Shown piece by piece: positions 44,760-56,149 of a stretch of DNA of 64,000 nucleotides. The translations under genes and the position numbers were made by a program. The DNA comes from Moringa oleifera (taxonomy: Eukaryota > Streptophyta > Magnoliopsida > Brassicales > Moringaceae): NCBI GenBank assembly GCA_021397835.1, contig JAJFZO010000575.1:4779001-4843000 (forward strand), read 5' to 3'. Numbering within the stretch: the stretch's first letter is position 1; every line of letters starts with the position of its first letter. The notes under the pieces are model-generated. The model searched no databases and had not been told where the DNA came from. It saw nothing but the letters and a program-made list of their open reading frames with translations.

Positions 44760-45860
44760 CTACATGTTTGGTGAAACCAGACTGTCCACATAAGCCACTG
44801 CTTTCGAGTACATGTCCATTGAACAGCCATGCAACCTTACTTCTTTGTATGTGTTGTTTCTTCTATCATACATGATTAGTCTCTCGTATGCTTTCATCAG
44901 GACTTTCTTAGAATCTTCCCCTGATCGCAGAGGCTGTAGGTGCAGATAAGAGAGAGTGATTCTGAATCTTTTCCAGAATGATGAGCCCCCCTTTTCCTTC
45001 ATCCGCCAATATTCATCATGTTCCCTGAAGTCAGCATGAAACACACACAGATTATTCTTGATAGTACCTAGCACCAAGCGACGATTTGAAGTGAGAATGT
45101 CCGGTAGAGGTATTTCCGTGATTTGTTTGGTACTCAAATGAACAGCCACAACCAAGCTGTCATTCAACTCACCACGAACTAGCCAATGAAGAGCTCCATT
45201 CAAGAAGGTCGCTGTCTCAGAATCTTTGGAAACTTGCTTATAAGGGAATTCCAAAATTGTGTCCCAACGTTTTTGTCTCAATGAATATACGGAGACTGAA
45301 AATAAAGAAACTGACCCGGGGTAACAAATGACTACCACCTTGTAATCATCTGTATCAGAATCATAAGCAAATCCACAGGCTTCAAGTTGACGGATGCGTG
45401 GTCCAGATTTACGGTAAGGTTCGCTGTATGGGCCTGGAATTCTTTTGAATTCTCTGGTGGATGGGTTAATCAAGTGAATCTTGCTGTTAACAATGAGGCA
45501 AACTAGCCCATTGCAGGAACCAAAGATCCGCTCCCCAAGGTATGTTGACAGAGTTCCATCATATGGTAAACCAAGCTGCACAGCTACTATGTCACCATCG
45601 TCAACATCGTCATCATCAATCTCTTGGTTTCTCTCATTTTGAATGAAGAGACGATTACTCGAGACGAAAAAGAGCCTTTGGCTTTGGACTTTTCCAAGAG
45701 CTCGTTTAAGATGATGTTTGACAAACTGACGTTCAGACATAATAGCCCTCCATGACTTGCAGACGCAACGGAATCGAAGGAGGGGCTTAACTGGTAATCT
45801 TGATAGTAAATCTTGTATTATTGGCTCGGGAATGTACGGAACAACCTGTGGTACGCCCAT
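44760..45860 (-). CDS. F-box protein with FBA domain (array copy 5, intact, short N-terminus)
   Basis: 366 residues. The start MGVPQVVPYIPEPIIQDLL is at the family-conserved ATG, but about ten residues (the TEGEHPDQEIF segment) are deleted, leaving the F-box almost at the N-terminus. F-box: LLSRLPVKPLLRF, VCKSWRAIM. FBA: GSCNGLVCLIV, IHLINPSTREF, GFAYDSDTDDYKVV, LNGALHWLV, LSTKQITEIPLPD and MYDRRNNTYKEV. It is the most diverged intact copy in the C-terminal half (FREHDEYWRMKEKGG in place of EYDDFWQMNVYG), which suggests altered substrate binding. It derives from the same block as copy 1. Confidence 0.9.
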   Translation of the reverse strand: MGVPQVVPYIPEPIIQDLLSRLPVKPLLRFRCVCKSWRAIMSERQFVKHHLKRALGKVQSQRLFFVSSNRLFIQNERNQEIDDDDVDDGDIVAVQLGLPYDGTLSTYLGERIFGSCNGLVCLIVNSKIHLINPSTREFKRIPGPYSEPYRKSGPRIRQLEACGFAYDSDTDDYKVVVICYPGSVSLFSVSVYSLRQKRWDTILEFPYKQVSKDSETATFLNGALHWLVRGELNDSLVVAVHLSTKQITEIPLPDILTSNRRLVLGTIKNNLCVFHADFREHDEYWRMKEKGGSSFWKRFRITLSYLHLQPLRSGEDSKKVLMKAYERLIMYDRRNNTYKEVRLHGCSMDMYSKAVAYVDSLVSPNM

Positions 45861-47515
45861 TGCAGTTGCACGTTGAATGGAGAACAGAGATCAGCACACT
45901 GCAAATGCTGCAACAAGAAATGATGAGAAAGAAGACGCTGTTCGCAAGAGATGATGGACTCTCGAGAAAACAGAGTGATGAGGGAGCCCAAGAATCACAA
46001 GAAACGCAAAAGAAAGCGAAAAAGAAAAGGGAGCAGATAGAGAGAGAGAGTATTAGGAGGTGAGAAACGAGGTGTTTTTTCTAAATCTCTTGGCTCTTGG
46101 GTTCTGAAAGAGATTATGTTTTTATAAGGTCATGTGTGACGGTTAAATGTTGACGGGAAAGGCATCCTCTACTGGGTATGCACCCTATGCCCTTCAGTGG
46201 CTCTCCTACCCAAATCCAAATTAATATGTTTTTTGACATCATAAATTAATATAAAAATTATATAAAAGAAAAACAAAGTTTATGTGAAGGGATAACATTA
46301 TTTGGACTAACTACCAATGCTTGCTTTTTGTTAAGTAAAAAAAAGGCAGATAAATCTATTTGATCCTTCTCCTGTAAAAATGCGCAGCATTAATCTTATT
46401 TTTACTTTATTTTGAATGGAGGTTTCTGGGTAATAATTCAGATTAATTTTGCCGGTTAATTTCTAACGGGGAACCATGGCATGCGCTTGCTGGAATCGAA
46501 TTTAAGAAATGAAGATTGCCGAAGAAAAGTTGGTAGTGATGACTAAAGGGAAGTTCGAATTGAAGATTATAAACATGTTTCTTGATGAGTTACTGATGCA
46601 ATACTAATCCCATAAGGGTTACTGATTATAGTGCGGTATCAAGAATGCAGCCTAGAAAGCTTCCTTTGCCCAAAAACTTTGGCTCTGCTTGTTCCTTGGA
46701 TTTACTTGAATGCAGTAGGGTTTTATGCGAGAATTAACCAGACAAAACCCAGAAAACAGAAATAGCTCATTTTCTTTCTGCTTTTTGTGCATTTACTCTG
46801 CACCCCAATCAGACGATGTGCACAATAATTTTTTCTCAATGAATACACATAGACTGGCTTCTATATTGCCATGTATAGGCTTTTATGAACAGTAGACCCT
46901 CCAGTGGCTTTGATGACGAAAACGACTCAATTTTGTTGTGGAACCTATGTTGGTATTTGCAGACTAGAAGGAAACGAGGACAAAGCATGCCATGTATCTT
47001 ATTCTCTAGTTAACTTTAGGAGCAGTGGGTCTTCATCAAGTACTGCATCATTTGAATTAATTTTTTTTTCCCTTTTTGCATTATGCGAAGCAAGTCAATC
47101 TTCAGTCACCTAACTGAACCATTAACGAAGAAAGAAACAACTACGCAGACAGCTTAAATTTCAAAGATTAAATGCACGAGGAGTTTATGACGGCTCAGGG
47201 CTGTCTAAGTCAGAAACTCTCTTTTCTTCTTTTCAAGACTGGTCTCAGTTGAGTTGAGAGATCCCATTAGCAAGAGCCGGGGATAGTGCATGACAATATA
47301 ATTTCATTTTACAGTATAAGTAACCATGAATTGTGGATGGAAGACGACAGAAAACGTACGACTTGCATTTACTTTTCAATTCAGACATACGTCTCTACCA
47401 TGTCTTTTCATGGATATGCCCACTTGACTGAGACTGAGAGCAAGAAATAAGAAAAGCCAGTAGAATGAGGGTATCCAATCTTCCTCATTCGAACCCATTT
47501 CTTCAATATGTGTTT
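45861..47515. repeat. Duplicate of the 35582-37241 spacer
   Basis: Leader of copy 5 (GA tract near 46040, GGCATCCTCTACTGGG near 46161), followed by spacer matching 35582-37241 throughout, then the 3' flank of copy 6. Its flanks are copy 5 (like copy 1) and copy 6 (like copy 2), so it is the middle of a duplicated two-gene block. Confidence 0.85.
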
Positions 47516-47750
47516 GGTGAAACCAGAGTGTCCAGAACCTCGTTGAAAAGCCGTGCACTCTTACTGCCCTGTATGTATTGCTTTCTCTATCGTACATGAT
47601 CAATCTTCTGTCTGACTCTACCAGGATTTTCTCAGCATCTCCCCCTGATCGCAAAGGCTTTAGGCGCATGTAAAACAGACCGATTCTGAATCTTGTCCAA
47701 GATGTTGAGTCCCCCTATACATTCATCTGTCAAAAATTATCATATTCTAT
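47516..47750 (-). pseudogene. 5'-truncated F-box/FBA pseudogene (array copy 6)
   Basis: Only the C-terminal part of the FBA domain remains: a decayed FWQMNVYGDS region, then MRLKPLRSGGDAEKILVESD, RRLIMYDRESNTYRAVRVHG and a deleted, shifted terminus. It is closest to copy 2 (both have AEKILVESDRRLIMYDR). At about 47750 the similarity stops and an AT-rich block begins. No F-box, no promoter. Confidence 0.88.
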
Positions 47751-48574
47751 AACAAATAAATAAAAATTTATTAAATTAATAATTTTAAGTTTTAAAGATA
47801 TTAAATATATAATATATTTAATATATTTTTATGTGCAATATTAAAATAAAAATCAATAAGAAATATATATTATTATTTAATTTTAAATAAAATTAATAAA
47901 TATTTAAATAACAAAAAATATATTAATTTATTTTTATATAATATAAATTAATTTTTAAAAAATATGTAAATAAAAAATATATGTTATTAATTATTTTGAT
48001 AGAATAATTTTATATGCTTATGAAATTTGATATATAATTTTAAATAAAATAAACATATTTTGTTTATTAATCTATTTAATTAAATGGGTGAGTACTCCAT
48101 TGAAAATTTGAAACTTATAATTGAATATTTATAAAATATATAATTTATGTCGGATTCAATTACTAAAATTCATCCAACCGAGCCATAAACGAGTTAGTTT
48201 AGACCCATTGATGACCTCTTTCCTTTTTTACTTTAAACCTCAGACATCATAATTTAATATTAAAATATAAAATATCAGCTGGGGCTTTAAAAGGATACCA
48301 AAGTTTATGTTGGGGAGAACCGGAACATAAGTGAAGTATAGGGGCTGAGCTTAAATATAAATAAGTGCCCCAGAAAGAGGGGAAATGAAGGACAACTGGT
48401 GGGCGTTACAACTGCCATCAGGAGCCTCTTCCTTCTCCGTCATCTCTATTGAAGGGTAAGTTCCTTTTATATCTCTACACAAAGCTATTTATCTTGACTG
48501 TTGATAATAAGCTTGACCTATTTTTTCACTTCAATAACTGCTTCGTTTTTTGTAAATTATGGATGCAGTGAAAA
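47750..48574. other. AT-rich block replacing an F-box 5' part, then leader of small-protein copy B
   Basis: 47750-48100 is nearly pure A/T and abuts the truncated end of copy 6. From about 48240 the divergent-promoter sequence returns: the 24-bp element at 48268-48291, a leader exon, donor GTAAG at 48456 and acceptor GCAG ending at 48568. The F-box half of this divergent pair has been lost. Confidence 0.6.
48268..48291. promoter_or_regulatory. Conserved 24-bp promoter element (copy B)
   Basis: Contains ATCAGCTGGGGCTTTAAA with a CAGCTG palindrome. Equivalents are at 42570-42593, 57397-57420 and 60688-60711. In all four cases it lies 265-298 bp upstream of the small-protein ATG. Confidence 0.6.
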
Positions 48575-50196
48575 ATGAAAACGAAGTTCCTGGACTGGTA
48601 CTTGAAGGTTGCGGTGGTCTCCCCTCTGTTTGGAGGTTCTATGGAGTTTTTCATGGTCAAGACTGGCTTCTGTGTGAGAAATCTCCGTTTCCTTTTTCTT
48701 CTTTTTCAAATTTCCTTCCTGTTTGTTATTACAATTTGCTGCGTGCAGTTCAAGTTTGTTTTGACTTAATTGAAAAGTGATTTTTCTTTTGTAATTTTAT
48801 TTTTTAAAATTTTTGCTTAAATTCTAGCAAGAGCGTGCCGGTGCTGCTTAATGAGTTTTCTTGAAGCTCTTTTATTGATTTAGTAGCTTTCCTTTTAGAG
48901 GAGCCAAAGTAGAGTAATTTCTGTCAAAATCTAATCAAATACTACTTGAGCTAGTTAGAGTGCGAATTTTCAATTTGAACAAGAAAGTTGAATGGAAAAT
49001 ATAATTACAAAATGCTATGCTATGCTTTCTTTTACTTTTCTTTTAATGTGAAAGGATAAGAATATTTGGACTAAATAGCATTGCTTACTTTTTGTGGTAA
49101 AACATCTGTTTCTTTGACTGATCTGCTTGGATTTGGTTTCTGTTGAACTGCTTTAGATATGTCATATGAAATCTTTTGTGCTTAATGCGGTTATGTATCT
49201 AAGCCTTTGTATGAATTAAAATAGCAAAGAGCAGTTCCATAGAGTTCTAGCGTGGTGTTGTTTGATTGCCAATGAAACAAAGGGAAAGAAAAAAGGCATA
49301 TAAATCCATTTTATCCTTTTGTAAAAGTGTGCAGGATCAATCATAAATGTACTTTCACTTGATGGATTGGCATACTCTGCTTCACATGTTATAGTAAGCA
49401 GAGACCTAATATGTTTAGACATGAAGAAATACAGACCTTGGGAGGAGAGCACAGTGGAAACATCATTGTTATCATGATTCTTGACATAGAATAGTAAATC
49501 GGATGAATAAAACATTGGAGTTATTTATACCGATTCATCTTGTAATATGACAAATTAACAAAGGCTTGGTTTTGTTATGATGACAATTCTTGAATCGAGC
49601 AAATTATATCTGAAAAACTATAAAAGCTTCCATTTCATTGGTTATAATGATTGAATTATTTGAATGAATATTGAGGCTGGTTTCCACACTGTTTGTGAGA
49701 CAAAGAATCATTAAATCTTGGTAACAGATTATCAGGAGCAATGAGGTGTGGCGCCATAAAATCCATAATAGCTTAGTGATGGAAGTGAAAGAACATGATA
49801 GATATCTGTACAGATTCTTTGGGCTGCTTATATTTTCATTCCCATCATGATTATCACTATTATTGTCATCAGCTGCTTATTTATGCTGTGTCATTTCATA
49901 CACCTCAATTTCCATCAAGGTCGCCTATCACATTCTTTTGTAGTAAATTTTAACTGAAATTTTGATCTAACTACTATTTTTCATTAGGTGCAGATGACAA
50001 AGTGACGGTTTTGGAGTTGGAGAAGCCGGCTTGGGACTGTTCTCCAGAGGTTCAGGCTATTGAAGAAGCTCTTAATCCTTGGAGAAATCATGATGCACAA
50101 GCAAGAAAAAACTCCTCACTGTTCTCATGCTCAAAATTTGTTTTTATGAGGTTTGCAATCTGGATAAACTATATTGGGGCCTCAAATTTGAGGTAA
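48575..50196 (+). CDS. Small single-pass membrane protein, copy B (two coding exons, stop lost)
   Basis: Exon 1, 48575-48671, gives MKTKFLDWYLKVAVVSPLFG, then GSMEFFMVKTGF. The donor TTCT|GTGTGAG and the acceptor GGTGCAG ending at 49993 are intact. Exon 2, 49994-50196, gives YDKVTVLELEKPAWDCSPEV, then QAIEEALNPWRNHDAQARKN. The TAA found at this point in copy D (62552) is TCA here, so the frame runs 20 residues further to a new stop. Total 99 residues. Residues about 8-30 form one hydrophobic segment; the rest is charged. It is the only copy with both splice sites intact and no premature stop. Function unknown. It would be missed by single-frame ORF calling because the first exon is 97 nt. Confidence 0.6.
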
Positions 50197-52015
50197 AGAT
50201 AGAAATAAACATTTGCTCAGCTAACTGATGACATCAGCGATTAACAAGTCATAGGTTTGTAAACAGTTCTAGAGTTTGATTTATACATCCATTTGACTTT
50301 GGGTCATCCTGGCTGTAGTCCTAAGCATTTATGGCTGTGTGCCATTTTTCCTCTTTTTTACTTGTCAAATTAATGTTCTGATTTAAAGTTTGCTGCTCTG
50401 AGATTAGAGACTAGTGGTAACCCATATGATGAATGGTTTATGGAAGCTATGTTGACCTTCCCCTAGAAATTCTCTAGTAACTCTCTTCTTGTAATTGAAT
50501 TTCTATGATTATATATATAACTTAATTATTTTTTGATCTTTTTTTAATTCAATTCTCAGGATGCTGCCTGTCAAATGTGCATCAAGCTAGTGAGAAAGGG
50601 AGGAATGAGGGCTGCCTGGCAGACCTCTGTTTCGTGCTGCACCTATTGAGCAAGATCTAATTGATGTCTTTTTCTTCTGCTGTGTCTTGCAGAAGAAGTT
50701 CACTGCATCCCGTATCCATGGCCAGCTGGATTTCACCATTATTAGTAAGCACAAGGGATTCAAGCTTCTTTTTGAGGTGCTATTTCTATTGTGGAACTAA
50801 ATATGAATACCTTCAGGCTTATTAGGATGTTATTTGCTGTTGAAGGAAATAAGGCTAACATTTGTTGCAAAGGTCAGAGATTATGAGCAAGGTTATGTCA
50901 ATATGTTCACAGAAAATAGTTATTGTTATATGTAGGTTGATCTTATAAATTGAGATTTTTTGTAAATAAAACATACAAGATATTACACTCTCAACTATAA
51001 ACCTGAATCATTGTATTATGCAGTAACAACCTTTTATTTTCTTTCTTTCAAGCTTTGATATGATATCAGAGAAACCGCAATAGTAAAAGCTAAATCCATG
51101 ACTGAACAAGATATAGTTTCTTGCATCTTTAACTAGCAGCAGTGGTTCGCCGTCCTCAAAAGTCAACCCAACAATCCAACCAGTTGCAGAGACGTTGGAC
51201 AATGAAACTGACTTGATATGGGACGTAATTTTTGTCACCCTGTTTTTCAAGTGGAACAAGATTTAGCTATTATTACAAATTTGAACAAAAATTATGAGTC
51301 CATTGTTGTCCAAATGACTTCTGCATTGAGTTCTTACACCTTTCAAGGCACATCTGTTCTTCACTTGGCTTATGAAAAGCGAATTGAGCAACATCAGAAC
51401 TTTCATGTTTTCATTCTATCTGTCAACTTGGTGTTTAAAAATCAACAAAGAAAAAGATCAAGGTAATTTTAATTATCTGCAAAACAATCAAAATTACAAT
51501 AATTATAGTCAAAACAGCAAGCAATACAATTGCAGTGGCAGAGGAAAAAGAAAGTGATGGAAGAAATGGCAATTATGGCAACAAACACAATGTCAGCTTT
51601 GTAGAAGATTTGGTCCTACTGTGATCAACAATATGAGTGATATAATAAATTGAGATTCACTGTGAATGGATGTATAATGGACTAATATTTTTTGATCTAC
51701 AAGATTCCTTTGGCAGTTCCTTCCTTTCATTCTCTCAAAACTTAATATTAGACATGATTACCAGGTTGATCGTGTGGTGTATTTTGAAAAGAGAACCCAT
51801 GACTTGCATTCACTTATACCAAAATAACCAACCACGTGGTAGAAACTATGCTAAGGCAAGGTCTTAACATGGCTGCTCACTATATCCAACCCCTACTCTC
51901 TTGCTTTCCATGATAGTGCAGAAGTCAATGGATAATACCCACTTGACTGAAATCAAGATTCAATGAAAGAAAATACAAGGAGGTTGCCTACTGAACCGGA
52001 TAGGATCCCATTTCT
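50197..52015. other. Spacer with a copia relic and the 3' flank of F-box copy 7
   Basis: 50200-50800 is 3' flank of small-protein copy B, matching about 62600-62960 in part. A Ty1/copia gag relic follows (separate entry). About 51710-52015 is the 3' flank of copy 7 and is duplicated at 58128-58447. No gene supported. Confidence 0.5.
51230..51660 (+). mobile_element. Decayed Ty1/copia gag fragment
   Basis: Frames in succession read DLAIITNLNKNYESIVVQMT, then LAYEKRIEQHQNF, then NNQNYNNYSQNSKQYNCSGRG and a CQLC-RRFGPTV phrase. This resembles the gag C-terminus of plant copia elements, with its NYESIV.M, E.R.EQ, NN/GRG-rich region and C-x2-C zinc knuckle ending FGHT. Here the His is Pro and the last Cys is missing, and stops and shifts break the frame. 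No protease, integrase or reverse transcriptase and no clear LTRs were seen. A dead fragment. Confidence 0.65.
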
Positions 52016-53137
52016 TTAGTACCTATTGGGTGAAGCCAGGGTCTCCAGATAGGGTTTTGCTTTGACGTTGAACTGTCCTGTCATGCCATCCACCCTCATG
52101 TTCCTGTATGTCTGGTCCACCATATTGTATACGATCAGTTTCCCGTCGGCCTCCATCAGGATTTCTTCGGTCTTTTTCATAGAACACAGTGGCTGCAGGC
52201 ACATGTAGGAGAAACCAATTCTGTACCTTGTCCAAGACTTCGAATCTCCATATATGTTCATCAGCCAGAATTCATTATGGACCTCATGGTTCCAGTAAAA
52301 CAAACAGAGACGTTCCCTTAAAACACCCACCGAACAGAGAGAACCTGAATTGAAGATGTCTGGTGCAGGCATATTCCAGAATTGCTCTGTAGATAAATCA
52401 AAGCCTGTAATAAAGCAAGCATGGTTTTGACTCTCGTGATCACAAACCACCCAATGGAGAGCTCCATTCAAAAGCGCCCCAGGTTCAGCGAAGACATACT
52501 TATAAGGGAAAGGCCCAATGAATTGCCAATAATTGTTTCTCGATGAATATACGTAGACTACTGTGGCACGCGAAATTACCACCAACTTGTACTCATCACT
52601 GCAGGAATCATAACCAAATCCATAGACCTCATTTCCATAGACGAACAACTCAGGTGGTGCAGATAAAGCATGACAGGATGCCTCATGTGGGAATGGGATT
52701 TTCTTGGATTCTCTGGTGGATGGGTTAAACAAGAAAATGTCATAGTAATCAGCCGCTATGCAGACCAGCCCATTGCAAGAACCCAAGATCCGCTTCCGCC
52801 GCACTTGCAGAGCCACATCCATTGTTAAGTCAAGCGGCACAACTCCTATATTACCGTCATCGTCGTGATCAACCTCTTGGTTTCTTTCACTTTCAATGAA
52901 AACAAGATCATATGTCGAAAACAGGAGTTTCTGGCTTCGTTCGTTTTGAAGTGCTTGTGCAATATGTTTCTTAACAAACTGAAGGTTGGAGATAAGAGCC
53001 AGCCACGATCTACAAACGCACCTGGATCGAAGAATATATTTAACTGGCAGTCTAGATAGTATCTCCACTATAATTTCCTCGGGAATGTACGGAACAAAAA
53101 TTTCTTGATCTGGTTGTTCTTCCTCTATCATTGTCAT
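52016..53137 (-). CDS. F-box protein with FBA domain (array copy 7, intact, divergent)
   Basis: 373 residues from the conserved start (MTMIEEEQPDQEIF). The frame is open a further 45 codons to an ATG at 53272, giving a basic then hydrophobic leader (MISLRSCFPKARS, then QFGFLFCIQ). F-box: PEEIIVEILSRLPVKYILRS, VCRSWLALI, differing from the IIQDLL type of the other copies. FBA: GSCNGLVCIAA, IFLFNPSTRES, GFGYDSCSDEYKLVVI, LLNGALHWVVCD, GFDLSTEQFWNMPAPD, FWLMNIYGDSKSWTRYRIGF and YNMVDQTYRNMRVDG. It belongs to a separate sub-branch, together with pseudogene 8 and the C-terminal relic at 54.15 kb. Predicted SCF substrate receptor. Confidence 0.92.
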   Translation of the reverse strand: MTMIEEEQPDQEIFVPYIPEEIIVEILSRLPVKYILRSRCVCRSWLALISNLQFVKKHIAQALQNERSQKLLFSTYDLVFIESERNQEVDHDDDGNIGVVPLDLTMDVALQVRRKRILGSCNGLVCIAADYYDIFLFNPSTRESKKIPFPHEASCHALSAPPELFVYGNEVYGFGYDSCSDEYKLVVISRATVVYVYSSRNNYWQFIGPFPYKYVFAEPGALLNGALHWVVCDHESQNHACFITGFDLSTEQFWNMPAPDIFNSGSLCSVGVLRERLCLFYWNHEVHNEFWLMNIYGDSKSWTRYRIGFSYMCLQPLCSMKKTEEILMEADGKLIVYNMVDQTYRNMRVDGMTGQFNVKAKPYLETLASPNRY

Positions 53138-54139
53138 TGCACTTGCAGGTTGAATGCAGAACAGGAATCCAAATTGCAAATGCTGCAGTAAGAATGGATG
53201 AGAAGCACAACGCTCTTTTGCAGTATAGGAGATTGATCGAGCCTTGGGAAAACAAGAGCGAAGTGAAATCAAGAACTAAAAGAAACGAAAAAAGAAATGA
53301 AAAAAAAAGAAAAGGACCGTGCTAGCTGCAAATATAGAGAGATTTAGAAGTGGAGAGAGGAGGTGTCATTTACTAAACGTCTTGCTTCTTGGGTTGTGAA
53401 CGAGACCGAGATGCCTTTATCGTGACCAGAAGACTGACGATGGGGTATATATGAACCAAAAGAGCAACTTACAGAATAACGAGTTGATGCAAGTGAGAGC
53501 AGAGCATCCAATTAGTGATGCCAAAATATCCTATTAACTTGAGGACTATTGTCATGGATGATGTACCCATCTAATTCAATGTTCTTTTCCTCTCCTTAAT
53601 TTTAGTTTAGTTTTGTTTTAATAAAAGGCAGTTTTTGATACATAATTAAATATATAAATTATATTATATAAAAAATTATCTTACAAAAAAACGTTTCATA
53701 ACTTTTTTAAAATAAAATTAATATTCAATACGTAATTAATTTTATTTAAATTATTTTTATTAATTAAACATTTAATTAATGTAAAAATTATTTATAATAT
53801 TAAAATTTTTGTGCCAAAAAAACATATTTAAAAATATTATTAGTTAGATAAAAAATTATAATATAAATAATTCAAAAAAATTTAAATGAAATAAATTGTT
53901 TTAGTAGCCGTTGGTATTTAAATATATGAATATTAGTAGCCATGATTGTTAGGTTGATTATGAAGTGTAATTTGAATATTGAAAGTTTGCATTTAATAAA
54001 ATTAATAAATTTATTTACTTATTATTATTATTATAAATTATAAAAATATTCAGATAAAGAGAAGTCAATGGAAGATACCCACTTGACTGAGAGCAAGATT
54101 CAAACAAAGAAAATGCAACGAAGTTGCCTGCTGAACCTG
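53138..54139. other. Leader/promoter of F-box copy 7 and AT-rich spacer
   Basis: 53138-53340 is the leader, with no long GA tract in this copy. Positions 53620-53900 are AT-rich. A short AGCCATGATTGTTAGGTTGA phrase near 53938 matches the F-box 3' flank seen at 34130 and 44637. No gene. Confidence 0.5.
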
Positions 54140-54281
54140 TTAGGATCCCATTTCTTTAGGTGAAACCAGGCTCTCTCCGGACCGGGTTTCGCTCTGATGT
54201 TCAACTGCAGTGGAAAGCCATGCACCCTCACTTCCCTCTCTGTCTGTTGGTAATATTTTTCAGGTGAAGCAACCTCTTTCT
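54140..54281 (-). pseudogene. C-terminal relic of an extra F-box copy
   Basis: Reads REVRVHGFPLQLNIRAKPG and then a shifted remnant of the family C-terminus. It is like copy 7 (MRVDG...FNVKAKPYLETLASP). It sits directly after the complete C-terminus of pseudogene 8 (AYVDSLIPPKSF), so it must come from another copy fused here. Confidence 0.6.
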
Positions 54282-55369
54282 TCAAAAGCTTTTTGGTGGA
54301 ATCAGACTGTCCACGTAAGCCATTACTTTGAACGGGAAGTACGACGACTCGCCATTCGCCAGTACTGTCCTGTATGTGTTGCTTCCTCTGTCGTACAGGA
54401 TCAGTCTTCCGTCTGCCTCCATCGGGACGTTCTCAGAATCTTTTCCCGAACGCAGTGGCTGCAGACGCATGTAAGAGAGATCGATTCTGAATCTGGTGAA
54501 GATGGTATGAAACAGACAGAGACGTTCTCTGATAAACACCCAACACGAGATGAGAATCTGAATGAAAGATATCTGGTACAGGCATGTCCTGAAATTCATT
54601 TGTCCTCCAATCAAAAACTGCAATCAAGCTGCAATGATTTCGATTCGACGGACCACAAACCACCCAATGGAGAGCTCCATTCGGGAATGTCCTAGCTTGT
54701 TCTGATACATAACCATAAGGGGAAACCTCGGCGTCTCTCGCCAACGGTTTATTCTCAGCGAATATACGCAGACGGGCAGGGGTTGCCAAATTAACACCAG
54801 CTTGTAATCGTTCCTGCTGGAACCATAACCGAATCCATAGACTTCAATTTTGTGGACTCTTGAGCTCCATAGTTTCTGTGACATTAAATTAAATCATTTT
54901 GCTGTGCTTAGAATAATCTTGGATTCTCTAGTGGATGGGTTAAAGAAGTGAATCTTAAGAGTCATCGGCAAGGCAAACTAACCCCTTGCAAGAAACCAAG
55001 ATCCGCTCTCCCCGTTGTTCTGCCTCCATAGCCACATTAAATGGTAAATCAACTGGCACAACTGCTATATTACCATCATCAACATCGCCATGATCTACCT
55101 CTTCGTTTCTTTCATTTTCAACAAAGAGAAGATTACCCGAGGAATGAAGGAGTCTTTTGTCTTCTGTGGTTTTGAAGAGCTCGTTCAAGGTGATTTTTAA
55201 CGAAAAGATTGGAGGTAATACACTTCCATGACCTACAGACGGAGCGGAATCAAAGGAGGGACTTAACTGGTAGTCTTGATAATACATCTTGTATTATTGG
55301 CTTGGGAAAGTATGTTATTGCATATTTTTGAACTGGCTGATCTGGTTGCTCTTCCTCCGTTTTTCCCAC
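54282..55369 (-). pseudogene. F-box/FBA pseudogene (array copy 8)
   Basis: The start codon is GTG in place of ATG (minus strand 55369-55367), followed by GKTEEEQPDQPVQKYAITYF and PKPIIQDVLSRLPVKSLL. A TGA at 55252-55250 then replaces the CGA of the LLRF motif. Further frameshifts separate the LPFNVAMEAEQRGERILVSC part, the GFGYGSSRNDYKLVLIW part, the NGALHWVVCGPSN part and the RLQPLRSGKDSENVPMEADG part. Part of the VYGDSTSWTRF region is deleted. All domains are recognisable in order, but no frame is usable. Confidence 0.9.
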
Positions 55370-56149
55370 TGAATTCAGGACAGAAATAAACACAAGGCAA
55401 GTGCTGCAGGAAGAAAGGGTGAGATTCACAACTCTGTTCGCGAGAGATTATTGACACTGGGGGAAACAGTCGAGAATTACAAGAAGCACGGAAGAAAACA
55501 AAGAGAGAGAGAGAGTAAGAAGTGAGAAGGGAGGTGATGTTTTCTAAATATCTTGCCTTTTGGGTGCTTTTATATTGCTTCGTATAGGAAGAGGTAGCCA
55601 TCCTCTAGTTATTCACAGTAGACCCTTAAGTGGCTTTGATACCCAAAACGATTCCAATCGTTGTGGAACCTATGTGGGTATTTGCAGACTAGAAGGCCAA
55701 AGGATGCCATGCCCATGTATCTTGTTTTCAAATTAACATTAGGATTAGTGCTTCTTCATCCAGTATCATTTGAATTAATTTTTTTTTTTTTGTATTAGGG
55801 ATTCTTAAAAAAAGAAAAAGTAGTGTCGTCCATTCACAAACCGTACCACTTCTCTTCCTTAATTCATTGGTGCTGAATGCTTAACATGGCAAGACCAACA
55901 GCTTGGGACAAGACAACATACCCACATTCTATATATTTACAAGCTGCTTCCCTTGAAACTCCAAAAACATCAGAGCCTCCAGCAATTTTTGTCCAGTGAT
56001 GTAAAATTTAGCGAGATGGAAGTTCTCTGATTGTCCAACTGGTTGAACTCTTTCTTGCATTTACTTTTCAATTGAGACATAAGTCTCTACAATGCCAAAA
56101 TGTCTAAGATTAGTCTCTTAGCTTTATATTATATTGCAGAAGTCAGTAG
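55370..56149. other. Leader of pseudogene 8 and spacer
   Basis: A GA tract near 55500-55516 and the CCATCCTCTAG phrase near 55598 mark the old leader and promoter. About 55620-55780 matches the spacers at 36620 and 46890. About 55980-56050 resembles 40600-40680. No gene. Confidence 0.5.
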
